Positions 1 through 9,569 are shown, numbered from the stretch's first letter. The stretch: 64,000 nt of DNA from Shimia sp022448905 (GCF_047126315.1 NZ_CP138953.1:1612001-1676000), one strand, 5' to 3'. Notes: a model not told the origin generated them from the letters alone. Program-made: numbers and translations.

Positions 1-1373
1 GCCTGCTGATGAAACGCCGCGATGCTGCGAAATTCCTTGAGCGCGTCATAGGTCGAGAGATTGGTACTGCCGCCTTGTTTGGCGCCGATCTGCACCATGC
101 CTGCCGCCAGCTCGCTGGTCGCCACCGTCAGCGCCGCGTTGCTTGTCTTCTGCAAAAGCTGCTGGCCTTGCTCTTCAATGACCCGCTCCGACAGTGCCCG
201 ATAAAGATGGCCCATACCGGACAACTCCCACACCATTTCATGCGGCTGCATCTGCCCATGCTGCTGACCCAGTGCAATTTCCGCCCAATCAAACAAGGCT
301 TTGCTGGCCACCTCTGGCATGCCTTCAATATTGCCGCTCAGCGCCTTGTTGGCCCAATAGGCGCTGCCAAACAGGATCTCCGCATCTTCCGGCCCTTGTT
401 TGTTGTGCAAGGTCTGACGGATGCTGGCCTCAATCTCGGGCACCTGATTGGCCGGGTCTGGCAACTCATCAATCCGGTTCACAAAGATTAACACATTGCG
501 CGACTTCAGGTTCGAAATCAGCCGGATCAAGCCCATGTCCACAGAGGTCAGCGCTTGCCCGGCCGACAGCACCACAACACAGATCTTACTGCTGCGCAGC
601 GCCTGAATGGTTACCTGCTCGCGCATCATAAAGGTGTCGTTCACGCCGGGCGTGTCCCGCAGGCAGAGCGGCACCGGCACCGTGTCACAGTTCAGCGTCA
701 GATCGGCAGAGGACAAAATATCGGCAAACCGACCCTGCTCGCTGTCGTCTTCGCCAAAATCATCGCCCAGAACGATGTAACGCTCCAACAGGTTCTTGTC
801 GAAATAGCCGTAGTTGTGGGTCTCCCCCAGCAACAGGTCAAACTTCTTGCCCAGCCGTTTCTGCGCTTTGGCGCGCACCTTCTCGATCTGCTCGCCAATC
901 TTGGCCAATTCGCTCTCCGCACCGGCACGGCTGGCCATTTCGCCAATCCGCCCGCCTTGGTTCAGCAACCGGTCCCAATTGTCCTCGGTCATAAACTGAA
1001 AACTCGCCCCGGTTTCCGCCGGACGTGATGCCGGTTTCAGGTGCAGCGAGGTCACAACCGAGGTCCAGGGGTTCACATCCGACGGCAGCAAATCCGCCCA
1101 GCCAGCCATGGCATTCACCAACGTGGTCTTGCCGGATTTCACCTGCCCCAAAACGGTGATGGTGGGTTCAAAATTCACCACATCCTTGCGCAGCCGCTCC
1201 ACGGTTTTGGCCGAGTTCTTGCCCGCCACCTGCGACAGCTGCGCCAACAGATGATCCAACTTGTCAAGGTCTTGGCCCAGCTTGCCCAACCCCTCCAATC
1301 CCGTGCGCAGGTTGGAAATCCGCCGCGATGTGCGCACCTCGGGCTTGCTCTCTTGCCGAATTTGCATGTTCAT
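1..1373 (-). CDS. Dynamin-like GTPase, 3' end outside window
   Basis: Large GTPase of the bacterial dynamin-like type. About 457 residues are visible and the frame is still open at base 1, so the C-terminus is missing. G-motifs are clear: P-loop GQVKSGKTT (residues 76-84), a TSVVT switch-like stretch (104-108), DTPG (240-243) and NRID (299-302). The roughly 155 residues between P-loop and DTPG are far more than in a Ras-like GTPase and fit dynamin-type G domains. A Leu-rich, probably helical segment precedes the P-loop. The ATG at 1373 overlaps the stop of the preceding GTPase gene (ATGA), so the two are translationally coupled and this is the last visible gene of the kinase/FHA/PP2C operon. 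Family members bind or remodel membranes; the role here is inferred. The GTPase assignment is firm, the dynamin sub-family fairly so. Confidence 0.85.
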   Translation of the reverse strand, partial: MNMQIRQESKPEVRTSRRISNLRTGLEGLGKLGQDLDKLDHLLAQLSQVAGKNSAKTVERLRKDVVNFEPTITVLGQVKSGKTTLVNAMAGWADLLPSDVNPWTSVVTSLHLKPASRPAETGASFQFMTEDNWDRLLNQGGRIGEMASRAGAESELAKIGEQIEKVRAKAQKRLGKKFDLLLGETHNYGYFDKNLLERYIVLGDDFGEDDSEQGRFADILSSADLTLNCDTVPVPLCLRDTPGVNDTFMMREQVTIQALRSSKICVVVLSAGQALTSVDMGLIRLISNLKSRNVLIFVNRIDELPDPANQVPEIEASIRQTLHNKQGPEDAEILFGSAYWANKALSGNIEGMPEVASKALFDWAEIALGQQHGQMQPHEMVWELSGMGHLYRALSERVIEEQGQQLLQKTSNAALTVATSELAAGMVQIGAKQGGSTNLSTYDALKEFRSIAAFHQQ

Positions 1374-2572
1374 GCCTGTGCCCTCGCGCCTATTTCTTTG
1401 CGGAGCTGTAACAACAGGATGATCCCATCCTCCGCCGCCGTTGGGCTCTGCTCGACCTGCAACAACATCAACGTGTCTTCCCCGTCGCGCGCGTCATCCA
1501 GCAAATCCGCCGCTGACGGATCTTGTCCTGCTTCCGCATCAAGCACCGAGGTCAAGGCCCGCACAGCGTCGGCACAGCGCGACAACAACCCATCCGCATT
1601 GGGAATTTTGCCCGCATCAAGATCCGCTAGCATTTCCTGCGCTGCTGTTTGCAGCAGCGTCTGCAACTGATCCATCAGCGCGGTTTCATTCTCTAAAGCT
1701 GGCGCGCTCGACACAGGTTTTTGCTGCGGGGCAGGGGATACGCCGTCGCTTGCGGCCTCCACAACCTCTCCCAACTGCGCCAACAGCAACCGCGCCTGGT
1801 CCAAATCCGCCGCACGCCCCTGGCGCACTTGCGCCTCAACCGCCTCAACCAACTCCTGCCCACCGGACGCGGCCCACAACTCCTGTTGCGCCTCACCGCC
1901 CGCCCGCGCTTTGAGCGCGTGCAACGTGGCCACCGGATGCAGGCCCAAAAACGCCTCCTCTGCGGTCTCTTCCAGTGCGGCCAGCTGGTCTGCCAACCCG
2001 CCGGTCATAATGTGCCGGTCCGCCTTGGTCAGCGCCAGAAAACTGTGATCTTTGACCGCGTCCGGAACTACGGTCCAAATCGCGTGTTCCGAGGCGTCAA
2101 AACCTTCGCTGCACCAGACGAACACTTGGCCTTCCTGCAAGGCCGTTTGCATCAACGCCTGTTGCGCCGCGGGATCAGTGGGTTGCGTCACTTCCACAAA
2201 CGCCAGTGTTTTCAAACTGTCCAGCGGCACCGCATAGGTAACCCGCGCTGCGCCTTGCGCCAGCCCCTCCAGCGCATGACCGGCAACTGTTTCCGTCGCC
2301 CCATCCGCCCAGGTCACTGTGGCCTGCGCACTTGCGCCATAGACCACCTCAACAATTGGCACGTCTTGCGGCGGTTGGATCACATCGCCACCCAGCATCA
2401 TGTTTATCAGGCTGGTTTTCCCGCTTCCCGGACGCCCCAAAACCACAACACGCACCGCCTCCGTCAGGTGGGTGAGGATCTCTTCGCCAAAGGCTTTTTG
2501 CCGCCGTGGCAGATGTCCGCTCTCCAATGCGGAGTGCAATTGCCCAACGATCTGCTCTGGTTGTGTCTGCAT
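1370..2572 (-). CDS. P-loop GTPase of atypical type, partner of the dynamin-like protein
   Basis: A 400-residue P-loop NTPase. Walker A is GRPGSGKTS (about residues 46-54) and a TKAD guanine-specificity motif follows the core. Where a DxxG switch II would be expected the chain reads FVEVTQPTD, so the canonical G3 Asp/Gly pair is absent and hydrolysis may be weak or depend on a partner. The C-terminal half is Ala/Gln/Glu-rich and probably helical. ATG at 2572 overlaps the PP2C stop (TGATG); a GTG one codon earlier is also possible. Its own stop overlaps the start of the dynamin-like gene. Two adjacent unequal GTPases recall bacterial dynamin pairs, which is an inference from order and motifs. 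Confidence 0.8.
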   Translation of the reverse strand: MQTQPEQIVGQLHSALESGHLPRRQKAFGEEILTHLTEAVRVVVLGRPGSGKTSLINMMLGGDVIQPPQDVPIVEVVYGASAQATVTWADGATETVAGHALEGLAQGAARVTYAVPLDSLKTLAFVEVTQPTDPAAQQALMQTALQEGQVFVWCSEGFDASEHAIWTVVPDAVKDHSFLALTKADRHIMTGGLADQLAALEETAEEAFLGLHPVATLHALKARAGGEAQQELWAASGGQELVEAVEAQVRQGRAADLDQARLLLAQLGEVVEAASDGVSPAPQQKPVSSAPALENETALMDQLQTLLQTAAQEMLADLDAGKIPNADGLLSRCADAVRALTSVLDAEAGQDPSAADLLDDARDGEDTLMLLQVEQSPTAAEDGIILLLQLRKEIGARAQA

Positions 2573-3495
2573 CACTTCCCGACCTTTCGCGTTAGGCTGA
2601 CAATGGTGCGCACCGTACCGCGATGCGCCCGTCGATCGATTTGCACCACCTCGCCGGTGGCGGGGGAGGCTGCCGGTTGCGGCGTGGATACTGGCCTGGC
2701 CTCTTGTGTCTCCCCCCGATGCTCGGCTTTGATCACGCAGAGCGACAGGTTGTCCTGCTCCGGACAGCCCTCCGCGTGCACCGCAGCCAGCAATGCTGCG
2801 CCAATCTCCTGACCGGTAGCCTTCGCATGATCCTGCAAAACCTCCGCCACTCTTTCGTCAGCCAAGGTGTGCAGCCCGTCACTGGTCGCCAGCACAATAT
2901 CCCCGGCTTGCAACGTCATCGGCTCCGCCCGGCAATCCACCTTGGCAATCTCCGCCCCCGCCAAAACCGAGATCAACGCACTGCGATCCGGGTGGTTCCG
3001 CGCCTCATCGGCGTCCATCAACCCACGCGCCTGCATCAAGTCGATCTGCGCCGCATAGGAGTGGTCTTCGTTCAACCGATACAGCCGCCCCGCGCGCCAC
3101 AGATAGAGCGGTGAGTCCCCGACAGAGACCCAATAGAGCCGCGCCCCAAAAATCACCGGCGCCACCAACGTGGCCCCCATGCCCGACGCATCCGGGTTTT
3201 GCTGCTCGTACATTTGGATGCAGCCATTGGCCGCTTCCACAGCTTCTTGCAGCACAGGCCCGATGTTGCGCTCCATTTCCTCTGGCGCGCCGCTCAACAG
3301 CTTCAATTCGCTAAACAATTCCGTCGCCACGATGCCGCTGGCCACATCCCCGCAAGAATGCCCGCCCATGCCGTCCGACAGCACCGCAAAGCCCATCGGC
3401 GCGCCCAACGGGAAGTCGGCCACCACCGTGTCCTCTTGCCTCTCCCGCGCGCCCAAAGAGAGCGCGGTGGCCACATCAAAGCGCAGTTCAGCCAA
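2572..3495 (-). CDS. PP2C-family Ser/Thr protein phosphatase
   Basis: Metal-dependent PPM/PP2C phosphatase of 307 residues. The acidic metal ligands are visible: RQED near residue 22, SDGMGGH around 40-46, TSDGLHTL in the C-terminal half and QDNLSL near the end. No membrane segment, so cytoplasmic. The start is not an ATG: a TTG at 3495 overlaps the FHA stop and gives the typical family N-terminus AELRFDVATA; another in-frame TTG at 3576 would add 27 residues overlapping the FHA gene. It lies between kinase/FHA genes and two GTPase genes and probably reverses the phosphorylation made by the kinase of the same operon. Confidence 0.9.
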   Translation of the reverse strand: MAELRFDVATALSLGARERQEDTVVADFPLGAPMGFAVLSDGMGGHSCGDVASGIVATELFSELKLLSGAPEEMERNIGPVLQEAVEAANGCIQMYEQQNPDASGMGATLVAPVIFGARLYWVSVGDSPLYLWRAGRLYRLNEDHSYAAQIDLMQARGLMDADEARNHPDRSALISVLAGAEIAKVDCRAEPMTLQAGDIVLATSDGLHTLADERVAEVLQDHAKATGQEIGAALLAAVHAEGCPEQDNLSLCVIKAEHRGETQEARPVSTPQPAASPATGEVVQIDRRAHRGTVRTIVSLTRKVGK

Positions 3496-4528
3496 GGTCG
3501 CCGCGCCCCGCGTCCGCGTCACCCCAGGCAAAGTCTTCGCCGCACAGGGCCACAAATCGCAAAGTGGTTTCCCCAATCCGAATGAGGCTGTTGCTGTCCA
3601 AATCCTCTGTGCTCAATACCGGACGGCCATTCAGCCGCACCAGATTGGCTTTGCCGCCATGTCCAAAGAAAAACCGCCGCTGCTCGCCGTCAAAGGCAAT
3701 CGCCGCATGGTTTTCACGCGAAATCGTGGTGTCGCCAAAATCCAGCCGCACGGTCTGGCCTTCGCCGCGGCCAATCTGGGTCAACCCGTCGTGCAGCGAA
3801 AACGACGCGCCTTTGCCCGGTCCATCGACCACGACCAGCCAGCCCACAGGGAACTGTGCCTGCGCCGACACCGGCGCCTCTCGCGTTTGTGCCATAGGAT
3901 CATGCGCGTGACTGGCAGGCGCGCTGAAACCCAGCAACCGGGTTTTTACGCGCCCTTTGGAACCACGCCCCGCCGCTGGTTTGGCCGCCGCCATATTGGC
4001 CTGCAACGCCGCCAGGTCCACTTCCGGCTCCGCAGGGGCAGGCGCCTCTCGCGCTGGCTCTGGCTGTGGTGGTGGCGCAACGGGTTCTGCCACAGGGGGC
4101 GGGGCTGCGACTTGTGGGGCAGGTGCCATTTCCGGCTCCGGCATCCGCGGCGCTTCAAGTGGGTGGTCTTCCAGTGTGTCTTCTTGCGCTTCCTCTGCAA
4201 ACAGATTGCCAAAGGGATCGCTTGGGGCCTCTGGCTCGGGCATGTCGGGCTCGACAGGGGCCTCCACCGGCGCGGCGGTCAAAGCCGCTGAAATCGCGGA
4301 CAGATCCACTGGCGCTTCTGCAGGTTCGGGTGGCTGCGGGGCCACAAGCGCAGCAGCGTCTGACGCAGGCTGGGCGGGTTCCGCCTCGATATGCACCGTT
4401 GGTGTCGGCTCCTCGGCCACATCCGCACGGTCCTGCTCTCGCAATCGCAGCGGATAGCGCAACGCCGCACCGTCAGCCTGACCAGCCGCTTGGGATTTCT
4501 CAGCAATAATGTCGCGAATGAACCGCAT
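3488..4528 (-). CDS. FHA-domain protein with Pro/Ala/Glu-rich linker
   Basis: A 346-residue protein. Residues about 40-225 are a low-complexity Pro/Ala/Glu linker. The C-terminus (about 227-330) is a forkhead-associated domain with the phosphothreonine-binding signature IGRGEG followed by TISRENHAAI and an LNGRPV turn. FHA domains bind pThr peptides, so this is likely the adaptor between kinase and GTPases. The ATG at 4528 has AAGGGA upstream; 11 bases separate it from the kinase stop and its own stop overlaps the PP2C start. No transmembrane segment or catalytic motif is seen. Confidence 0.9.
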   Translation of the reverse strand: MRFIRDIIAEKSQAAGQADGAALRYPLRLREQDRADVAEEPTPTVHIEAEPAQPASDAAALVAPQPPEPAEAPVDLSAISAALTAAPVEAPVEPDMPEPEAPSDPFGNLFAEEAQEDTLEDHPLEAPRMPEPEMAPAPQVAAPPPVAEPVAPPPQPEPAREAPAPAEPEVDLAALQANMAAAKPAAGRGSKGRVKTRLLGFSAPASHAHDPMAQTREAPVSAQAQFPVGWLVVVDGPGKGASFSLHDGLTQIGRGEGQTVRLDFGDTTISRENHAAIAFDGEQRRFFFGHGGKANLVRLNGRPVLSTEDLDSNSLIRIGETTLRFVALCGEDFAWGDADAGRGDLG

Positions 4529-4539
4529 GGTATGTCCCT

Positions 4540-5853
4540 TCAGATTAGAAATAGACGGGTGTTGGGGTTGGACCGGTCACCCTTCAACCGGTCACGGAAT
4601 TTGTGGAGGAGGCTCTCGCCATCCGGCTTGGCGGGCGCAGGCGCTTCCGGCAGCTCCGCGCTGGACCGGCGCAGGAAATCGCCCTGCTGCAACAGCCGCG
4701 TTGGTGTTCTGGCACGGGCCTTGCACAGCCGATCCTGTTCCTTGAGGTAGGCCTCAACGTCGTCAATCGGATCGCCAAAAATATCGACGTATTGCTTGGG
4801 TGGGGGGGGCGCCTGCCGCGCCTCTTCCAGCGCTTTGAGCGGCTTTTGCAAGGCCTTTGGCAACCCCGGTGTCAGCACCTTGTTGGTCTTGCTCACCAGC
4901 TCTTCGATCACACCAATCACCGCGGGATCAAACACCGCCAGCGGCTTGGGAATGGGCCCGTCCATCACCGCCAGCCAGTCATCTGCACAGCGCAGCCGGT
5001 CTTTGGGTTCCAGGGCCAGCGCCCGATCCGTGGCCAGTTTCAGGCGGAAATCAATTTCAAAATCCGTCGACTCCAGCGGCACATAGGGGTCCATCCTTCC
5101 CGCATCGACAGTTTCTAACCGGGTCTGCGCGTCCGGTGGCGCCTCGCCGGTAAAGACCAAATGACAGAGCGCTCCCAGCGAATACAAATCGCTATAGGCG
5201 CCTTGCACCCCTTCGGCGCAATAGAACTCTGGTGGCGAATATCCGTCTTTCACCGCCAACATGCGCTGGCTTTGCCCGCCCTCGGCGTCTCCCGAAGAAT
5301 AGGCCGCGCCAAAATCAATCAGCGTCACATCTCCATTGGCGCTCAGGATCAGGTTGTCCGGCGCCACATCCCGGTGCAGCACGCCCCGGTCATGTAAATA
5401 GTTCAGTGCGTCCAAAACCTGCCGCAGCAGCTTGTCCACCAAAGTCGGCGTCAACCGCCCCGGCGCGTGGTCCACCAGCTCATGCAGGTCCACCCCTTCC
5501 ACAAAATCCATCGCCGTATAGGCCGTGCCGTTTTCCGCAAACGTCTGATGCACGCCCACGATGCGCGGATGATCCAATCCGGCCAACTGATGCGCCTCGG
5601 CTTGAAACTGTTCCAAAACCGAGGCAAAAAACGGCGCGCTTTCCGGTCCGGACGGCACCACTTCTGCGCCCACACGGTGACAAATCTGCTCCGGAAAACA
5701 CTCCTTGATCACCACCACACGGTTCAGGCTGTCGCGCGCGAGGTAAGTCAGGCCAAATCCCCCTTGGCCCAAACTGCGCGTGATCCGGTACTGCCCGCGC
5801 AAAAGCTCGGTGCCCGCAGGCAGCACAGTCACGTTTTCCTCAGCGCAATCCAT
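4540..5853 (-). CDS. Eukaryotic-type (Hanks) Ser/Thr protein kinase
   Basis: Complete Hanks-type kinase of 437 residues and first gene of the five-gene operon. Glycine loop GQGGFG (29-34), ATP-binding Lys in VIKE (K50), catalytic HRDVAPDN (160-167) and DFG (180-182) are intact, so it should be active. The IKE-C-F-P stretch after the Lys resembles a proteobacterial kinase group having IKEYFP. The 150-residue C-terminal region is charged and without a transmembrane helix or PASTA repeats, so the kinase is cytoplasmic and its input is unknown. ATG at 5853 has AGAGGA upstream. Likely targets are the FHA protein or the GTPases. Confidence 0.93.
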   Translation of the reverse strand: MDCAEENVTVLPAGTELLRGQYRITRSLGQGGFGLTYLARDSLNRVVVIKECFPEQICHRVGAEVVPSGPESAPFFASVLEQFQAEAHQLAGLDHPRIVGVHQTFAENGTAYTAMDFVEGVDLHELVDHAPGRLTPTLVDKLLRQVLDALNYLHDRGVLHRDVAPDNLILSANGDVTLIDFGAAYSSGDAEGGQSQRMLAVKDGYSPPEFYCAEGVQGAYSDLYSLGALCHLVFTGEAPPDAQTRLETVDAGRMDPYVPLESTDFEIDFRLKLATDRALALEPKDRLRCADDWLAVMDGPIPKPLAVFDPAVIGVIEELVSKTNKVLTPGLPKALQKPLKALEEARQAPPPPKQYVDIFGDPIDDVEAYLKEQDRLCKARARTPTRLLQQGDFLRRSSAELPEAPAPAKPDGESLLHKFRDRLKGDRSNPNTRLFLI

Positions 5854-6359
5854 CTACGCAGCTTCCTCTCTATCATGCGACCAGGAGGAAATGCGGCAGC
5901 AAGTTCTCACCTTCACGGCTAAGCTGTGGAGGAAATGTGTTCCAATCGTGGCAGCAACGCGCAAGCGGTGTGGCACTCCATTCAGGTTTGACGCGAATAA
6001 GCGGCGAACCTGAATCCTGACCCTGTGAAGGGTTTTGCGGTGTTTTGGGTGCGCCGGGCGTTCCCGTATTCTCGAAATAGATTTCTTTACAATGCGTTAA
6101 GGAGGTGTTGACCGTGTGCCGTTCTCGGCCGCCGCCCGCGCAAGGCTTTAACAAAGAGTAAACAACCCAGCCCAACCCGGTTTAACTCGCTTTGCCCCGC
6201 TAAGCTGTTCTCAATCCACCCAAACCTGTGCAAAGGTAGGGGCAGACATCTTTGACGGATCTCCTGTTTCGCATGCGCAGCCATTTCAACGCGCACTCAA
6301 AAGGGCAGGGGCGGCCACCTATTGACGGACTTCCTAAGCACCTTGCGAAAGGACAGGCT
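5854..6359. other. Intergenic region between divergent operons
   Basis: About 500 bases separate the kinase operon (minus) from the AsmA-like gene (plus) and must hold both promoters. Several TTAAC-type words occur (near 6097 and 6180), reminiscent of CtrA half-sites, but I see no full TTAA-N7-TTAA site. Frames on either strand are short and lack convincing composition. No RNA gene recognised. Confidence 0.4.
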
Positions 6360-9077
6360 TTGAAACGCTGGATTTTGAGACTTTTCACCGGGCTGATTGT
6401 GCTCACTTTGGCGCTGGGCGTGCTAATCTGGGCCGCGCTGGCGACCCCCTTGTTCAGCGGCTTTCGCAAAGACTTTGTCGCGGATCTCTTGACCGAACAA
6501 ATCGGCCAGCCCTTCCTGATTGACGGCGACGTGCGCGTTGTCCTTGCGGGCACCACCAAAGTGCACGTCTCCGGTGCCAGCATTCCTAGCGAGAACATCA
6601 CCGACATAAACTTGGCCCGTCTGGACCTATTGGAGTGGGAACTGGATCTGCCCGCTTTGCTCGACCGCCGCATCGACATCGACAACCTCACCATTGACGG
6701 GCTGCAGGTGAACCTGGTCACCAAGGCTGACGGCACCACCAGCTGGACCAAATTTGAGCCAGAAGCCACGGTGGAAACAACAGACGCCGCCCCAACCGAA
6801 AACAGCGCCACCACAGACGATCTGCCCGACCCGTCCATCATCACCTTCCTCAGCGACCGTACCGTGTCTTTCACCAACATCGGCCTGACCTCGATCGATG
6901 AGGAAAGCGGCTTTGAATTCATCTTCGCGTTAGAAAAAATCCTGCTGGAGCAGCTTCAGGACGGCCAACTCGCCTCTGTCACTGGCGCAGGCACGCTCAA
7001 CGGCGAAGCCTTCACGTGGGATGGCACATTCCCCGACAGCGCGCCGTTCACCAATCAGCTCGAATTTGGGGACATTTCATTGAGTTACAACGGCACCCGT
7101 TTGCCTGACAGCCCGCATGGTTATACCGCGCGGCTCGAGCTCACCACCGGCCAAATTGGCGATGTGTTCGAGGTGCTTGGCCTCGCCCGCAGCCTCGAAG
7201 GCGTCGGGTCTTTGTCGGTAGATGTCACCAACGCGCCGCAACTGCTGACCCTGGAAAACCTGCAAACCACGCTGGACCTGAGCAAAGGTCAAAACGTGAC
7301 GGTCACCGGTGATGTTGACAACCTCTTCACCCGCGCGGGCTTTGACTTCCACATGGACGCGCGCCTTCATCCCGAAGGCCAACCGCCCGCCGATGCTAAC
7401 AGCCTGAAAGACCTCAAACTCACTGAAATCCACGCCCATGTGGTCAACACGGGGGAGCGGCTGACCTTTGAGGAACTGCTGATCCAGACCAATGCCTTTG
7501 AACAAGGCCTCGACCGCGTAGGTCCCATCTCCATCGGCAATGTCTACCGATCAGAGCAGAAAACCCTCGGCCTGCGCGACATCACGCTTCAAGCCGGCCC
7601 AGAAGACGCGCCTTATCTGACCGCCGAAGGCGACATTGGCGATGTGTTCAACCTCGCACTGGTCGATTTAACCGGCCATTTACAAGGCACGGCGGACCTT
7701 TTGCTGAAGAACCTGCCCTCCGAGGAGGTCGTCAAATTTGGCGGTGTGGAAGCGGATTTTGTCATCAATGACAACGACGGTGAGCTCAGCTTGCGCGAAC
7801 TCAAGGCCCAAACCGTGGACACCGACCTATGGACATTAAACGCAGATGTGGTGGTCGCCAGCATTGAAGAACTCGCAGGCATGAAGCTGGACCTGCAATT
7901 TGGCGTCGCGGACACCGCGCCTTTCCTGACGGCGCTGGGTCTGAAACCTGTAGGCGTTTCCAAACTGTCTACCGGCCTCACCCTCGAAGGTGCAGCAAAA
8001 GAAGCCAAGCTTGGCTTTGATTTTCGGGCCGACGGCACCGACTTGACCTCCGATCTCACCTTTGATCTCAGCGAAGACATCAACGTGATCCGCGGGGCGA
8101 TCCTCAGCAATCGTATGCGCCTTGTGGACCTGCGCGAAGGTGGCAAGATCCTGGTGCAACTCAACAAACGCGCCAAGGCCGCCAAAGCGGCCAAGGAGGC
8201 CGAAGCCAAAGAGGCGGACGATGGCCGCCCGCCGATTCAGCCTCTTGTGCTGGAAAAGGAAAGCAACGTCTTTAGCCTCAAACGCATCCTCACCGAAACG
8301 GACCTGGCGATCACCTTGGAACTGGCGGAATTTGTCGGCGACGCCGGCACCTCCTCGATGAGCAGCGAGTTGATCGCCAAGGAGGGCCAGATTCAGGCGG
8401 GTCCGATCGAGCTCTACTACGGTCCCGGTTTCTTCAAGGTCACCGCCTCTATGGACGCCATTGAAAACCCCGACCGGGCTCGCATTCAGGGCAGCACCAG
8501 CGGCTGGGACTTTGGTGAAATTCTCAAGGCCCTTGAGGTCAATATCCCTGCGCGAGGTAAACTGTCGGCCAATGTTGATGTGACCGGCAACATCACTTCC
8601 GGCAAGGCCTTCATGAACTCCATGGCAGGCAGTGCCTCGCTCAACATGCGCGACGGGGCCATCGCCACCAGCCTGTTGGAACTTGCAGGCCTCGGGATTT
8701 TCCCCTGGCTGTTTTCGCAGGAGTTCGCCGCAGGCCAAACCGAGATTGTCTGCGTAAAAGCGCCGGTAAAAATCAACGCGGGCAATGTCACCTTCACGCG
8801 GGTGGTGGCCGAAACCCGCAGCGTGCAAATGGTGGTGCGCGGCATGGTGGATTGGGTGAAAGACGCCATCGCCGTCCGCGCCGAACCGCGCCGCGTCGGC
8901 CAACCTCTGGCGCGCAGCGCCTGGCCGTTTGAGGTCAATGGCAAACTGTCCGATCCGCAATTCAAACTGCAAGTTGGTGGCTCGCGCAGCCGTCGCGCCG
9001 ACGGGGCGGACCAAATGCCTGCCAACCGCAAACCCTGCACCCCCGATATCTTCCAACTTGAACAAGCTTCGGAGTGA
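6360..9077 (+). CDS. AsmA family protein
   Basis: Long envelope protein of the AsmA type, about 905 residues from the preferred start. A short basic N-terminus (KRWILR) is followed by one hydrophobic anchor of about 20 residues, then a long beta-rich periplasmic region ending in the family's C-terminal part (SASLNMRDGAI, then LFSQEFAAGQTEI). The TTG at 6360 is preferred because AAAGGA lies about 7 bases upstream and the anchor follows directly; in-frame starts at 6252 (TTG) and 6273 (ATG) would add up to 36 polar residues. AsmA relatives are linked to outer-membrane assembly and phospholipid transport; the role here is inferred. It is followed after 3 bases by a small exported protein. Confidence 0.85.
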   Translation: MKRWILRLFTGLIVLTLALGVLIWAALATPLFSGFRKDFVADLLTEQIGQPFLIDGDVRVVLAGTTKVHVSGASIPSENITDINLARLDLLEWELDLPALLDRRIDIDNLTIDGLQVNLVTKADGTTSWTKFEPEATVETTDAAPTENSATTDDLPDPSIITFLSDRTVSFTNIGLTSIDEESGFEFIFALEKILLEQLQDGQLASVTGAGTLNGEAFTWDGTFPDSAPFTNQLEFGDISLSYNGTRLPDSPHGYTARLELTTGQIGDVFEVLGLARSLEGVGSLSVDVTNAPQLLTLENLQTTLDLSKGQNVTVTGDVDNLFTRAGFDFHMDARLHPEGQPPADANSLKDLKLTEIHAHVVNTGERLTFEELLIQTNAFEQGLDRVGPISIGNVYRSEQKTLGLRDITLQAGPEDAPYLTAEGDIGDVFNLALVDLTGHLQGTADLLLKNLPSEEVVKFGGVEADFVINDNDGELSLRELKAQTVDTDLWTLNADVVVASIEELAGMKLDLQFGVADTAPFLTALGLKPVGVSKLSTGLTLEGAAKEAKLGFDFRADGTDLTSDLTFDLSEDINVIRGAILSNRMRLVDLREGGKILVQLNKRAKAAKAAKEAEAKEADDGRPPIQPLVLEKESNVFSLKRILTETDLAITLELAEFVGDAGTSSMSSELIAKEGQIQAGPIELYYGPGFFKVTASMDAIENPDRARIQGSTSGWDFGEILKALEVNIPARGKLSANVDVTGNITSGKAFMNSMAGSASLNMRDGAIATSLLELAGLGIFPWLFSQEFAAGQTEIVCVKAPVKINAGNVTFTRVVAETRSVQMVVRGMVDWVKDAIAVRAEPRRVGQPLARSAWPFEVNGKLSDPQFKLQVGGSRSRRADGADQMPANRKPCTPDIFQLEQASE

Positions 9078-9080
9078 CTC

Positions 9081-9569
9081 ATGACCCGCCTCTGGCTTTG
9101 CCTCTCCCTCCTGCTGCCCTCGGCAACTTTCGCGCAAACCCATCCGGAGTTTGCCACCGTGGGCGATTGGACCGTCCGCACCAATCCCGCCAATGTCAAC
9201 GGCTGCTACATGGAGAAAACCTTCGCCAGCGGAACGCTGGTGCAAATTGGCGTGGTGCCGGATCAGCAGGGTGCGTTTTTTGCCGCCTACAACGCTGCTT
9301 TTGACGGCGTGGAAGAAGGCGCAGAAGGCAGCGTTCTGTTCGACTTCGGTGACAGCCGCTTTCAGGGCGCCGCCAAAGGCGCATTCCACAACGGCCTGCC
9401 TGGAGGCTACGCGTTTTTTGACAACCCGGAGTTTGCCAAGGAGTTTGGCAAGCGTACCAAGGTCCTGGTGCAAGGCGGGGCCGGGAACTCCGAGGAAATC
9501 GACCTCACCGGCAGTATGAAAGGCCTACGCAGCGTTCAGGCCTGCCGGGATGAGTATGAAGGCGATTAA
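9081..9569 (+). CDS. Small exported protein of unknown function
   Basis: A 162-residue protein with a clear Sec signal peptide (hydrophobic core LWLCLSLLLP, cleavage likely after ATFA). The mature part begins with a VGDWTV stretch and has two Cys (in NGCYME and QACRDE) that could form a disulfide in the periplasm. The VGDWTV motif loosely recalls invasion-associated-locus-B-like periplasmic proteins, but I do not claim membership. It starts 3 bases after the AsmA-like stop, so the two are probably co-transcribed. Confidence 0.8.
   Translation: MTRLWLCLSLLLPSATFAQTHPEFATVGDWTVRTNPANVNGCYMEKTFASGTLVQIGVVPDQQGAFFAAYNAAFDGVEEGAEGSVLFDFGDSRFQGAAKGAFHNGLPGGYAFFDNPEFAKEFGKRTKVLVQGGAGNSEEIDLTGSMKGLRSVQACRDEYEGD

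Noticed and set aside
7836..9473. A 545-codon open frame on the minus strand opposite the AsmA-like gene
   Set aside because: It spans the AsmA-like and small exported genes in antisense; its composition (His/Arg/Gly-rich) is that of a shadow frame.
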